A stretch of DNA of 64,000 bases from Mangrovimonas futianensis (GTDB taxonomy: Bacteria; Bacteroidota; Bacteroidia; Flavobacteriales; Flavobacteriaceae): assembly GCF_021245805.1 (NCBI RefSeq), contig NZ_JAJJNF010000001.1, positions 248,001 to 312,000 of the forward strand. The letters are read 5' to 3'. The notes under the pieces are model-generated. The model saw only the letters and a list, made by a program, of their open reading frames with translations. It was not told where the DNA came from and ran no database searches. The stretch's first letter is position 1, and the number at the start of each line of letters is the position of its first letter. The position numbers were made by a program, and so were the translations under genes. Positions 63,049-64,000 of the stretch are shown here, piece after piece.

Positions 63049-63783
63049 ATGTTACCTAAAAAAAATCCAGAAGTAGAAATTGGCCGAAATAGCGGTTTGT
63101 ACTTCGCCATAGGGTTAAACATCATGCTATTATTTACCTATTTTGGTTTGAACTATAAATCCTATGAGAAAGACGTTTTGCTTGCCGACGTTTTACAAAT
63201 GGAGCAGCAATTTGAAGAAGACATACCAATTACCAACTTAAATACACCTCCACCTCCACCTCCACCACCAGCTGCTGCTGCACCTGAAATTATAAATGTG
63301 GTAGAAGATGTGGAAGAAGTACAGGAATCAATTATAGAAAGTACTGAATCCAATCAGTCTGATAAAATTGAAGAAAAGGTAGTACAAGTGGATGAAGTTG
63401 AAGTGGAAGAAGTAGAGGAAGAAATTGATGTTCCTTTTGCAATAGTTGAATCAGTTCCTATTTTCCCTGGTTGTGAAGGCAAAAGCAACCAAGATTTAAG
63501 AGCTTGCTTCCAATCTGGAGTTCTAGGCCATGTTAAAAAGAACTTCAAATATCCAGAAGTTGCTTTACAACTGGGTATGCATGGTAGAGTCATGGTAAGT
63601 TTTACAGTTGACAGGGACGGACATGTGTCTGCCATTAAAACCCGAGGTCCAGACAAAATTTTGGAAGAGGAAGCCAGACGAATCATTAGCCTATTGCCTG
63701 CCATGGAGCCAGGTAAACAGCGTGGCAAACCAGTAAAAGTAACTTTCGGATTGCCTATAAACTTTAAATATGTTCCCCAATAG
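63049..63783 (+). CDS. TonB family energy-transducing protein
   Basis: 244 residues: a cytoplasmic tip, one membrane helix (about 15-36), a polyproline/polyalanine spacer (67-78), a very acidic Val-Glu-rich stretch (about 83-130) and a C-terminal TonB domain (about 160-243) with VMVSFTVDRDGHVSAIKTRG and PAMEPGKQRGKPVKVTFGLP. It would couple the proton gradient to outer-membrane receptors. It is divergent from the efflux operon and shares a regulatory region with it. A strong terminator follows. Confidence 0.93.
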   Translation: MLPKKNPEVEIGRNSGLYFAIGLNIMLLFTYFGLNYKSYEKDVLLADVLQMEQQFEEDIPITNLNTPPPPPPPPAAAAPEIINVVEDVEEVQESIIESTESNQSDKIEEKVVQVDEVEVEEVEEEIDVPFAIVESVPIFPGCEGKSNQDLRACFQSGVLGHVKKNFKYPEVALQLGMHGRVMVSFTVDRDGHVSAIKTRGPDKILEEEARRIISLLPAMEPGKQRGKPVKVTFGLPINFKYVPQ

Positions 63784-63815
63784 GGTAACTGGCAATATGT
63801 CGATTCGTTTTCTGC

Positions 63816-63847
63816 AAACCCATTAAGAAGTTCTTAATGGGTTTGTT
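63816..63847 (+). terminator. Terminator of the tonB-like gene
   Basis: AAACCCATTAAGAA (63816-63829) pairs perfectly with TTCTTAATGGGTTT (63831-63844), followed by T. The remaining 150 bp to the window edge show no gene. Confidence 0.85.
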
Positions 63848-64000
63848 TATGATATCATAACATCCAAAATCAAATTTAAAACGTAATATGATCTAGCTAT
63901 CACATAATAAAAGAGCTTATTAAACGTTCAGTTTAAAGTTTGATAATTGGCAATTTAGATGTTTTAGGGTTAAACCCAAGTCGCAATCGATTTCTAATAA

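Noticed and set aside
63243..63290. CCA/CCT triplet-like repeat
   Set aside because: It encodes the polyproline/alanine spacer of the TonB protein; an ordinary periplasmic spacer.

Overview
The window comes from a member of the Bacteroidota, most likely a Flavobacteriaceae bacterium. The evidence is AT-rich DNA, Bacteroidota promoters of the TAnnTTTG type, few Shine-Dalgarno sites, a mevalonate pathway, the division-gene order mraZ-rsmH-ftsL-ftsI, a type IX secretion C-terminal domain on a nuclease, and the ppiD/CNNM/lptC/TPR/outer-membrane/coaX gene string. No rRNA, insertion sequence or CRISPR array was seen.

1-30.7 kb is chromosomal core. It starts with the division cluster on the minus strand (ftsI, cut by the left edge; ftsL; rsmH; mraZ), with three MraZ boxes on an exact 10-bp period in front of mraZ. 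Then come an alpha/beta hydrolase with engB, an oligopeptide permease subunit with a Prc-type tail-specific protease, and surE, lpxB, an NlpC/P60 hydrolase, comEC and a thioredoxin-like protein. A peptide-use operon (dipeptidyl peptidase IV plus two POT transporters) faces the mevalonate genes mvaA and a GHMP kinase. A long minus-strand envelope operon runs from coaX through an outer-membrane protein, a TPR protein, lptC, a small membrane protein and a CNNM/CBS protein, followed by a separate ppiD-type foldase.

30.86-45.88 kb is a 15-kb integrative element inserted in the 3' end of tRNA-Phe. A 13-bp tRNA 3'-end duplication flanks it, and each end carries a pair of GGGTGCAA arm repeats. The integrase lies next to attR, followed by an unknown 387-residue protein, two small HTH proteins with a four-unit decamer repeat in front, and a winged-helix-like protein. 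Cargo includes a fused type IIG restriction-modification enzyme translationally coupled to a DUF3800 protein, a membrane-anchored abortive-infection-type protein paired with an unknown protein, a secreted endonuclease I, a DUF6266 protein, and a 1.3-kb gene-free stretch rich in RNA-like hairpins with GATA loops.

46-64 kb is core again: an AraJ-like exporter, a TlpA-like lipoprotein, an EF-G-like GTPase, formate-tetrahydrofolate ligase, pyruvate phosphate dikinase, a five-gene RND efflux operon that includes a PII-like and a DUF2892 protein, and a TonB protein. Five promoters here (EF-G-like, fhs, ppdK, efflux operon, tonB-like) each have a 14-bp CRP/FNR-type palindrome exactly 22 nt upstream of a TAnnTTTG/A -7 box. 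This looks like a co-activated regulon and is the strongest new regulatory signal in the window. The least explained sequence is the structured non-coding block of the island.
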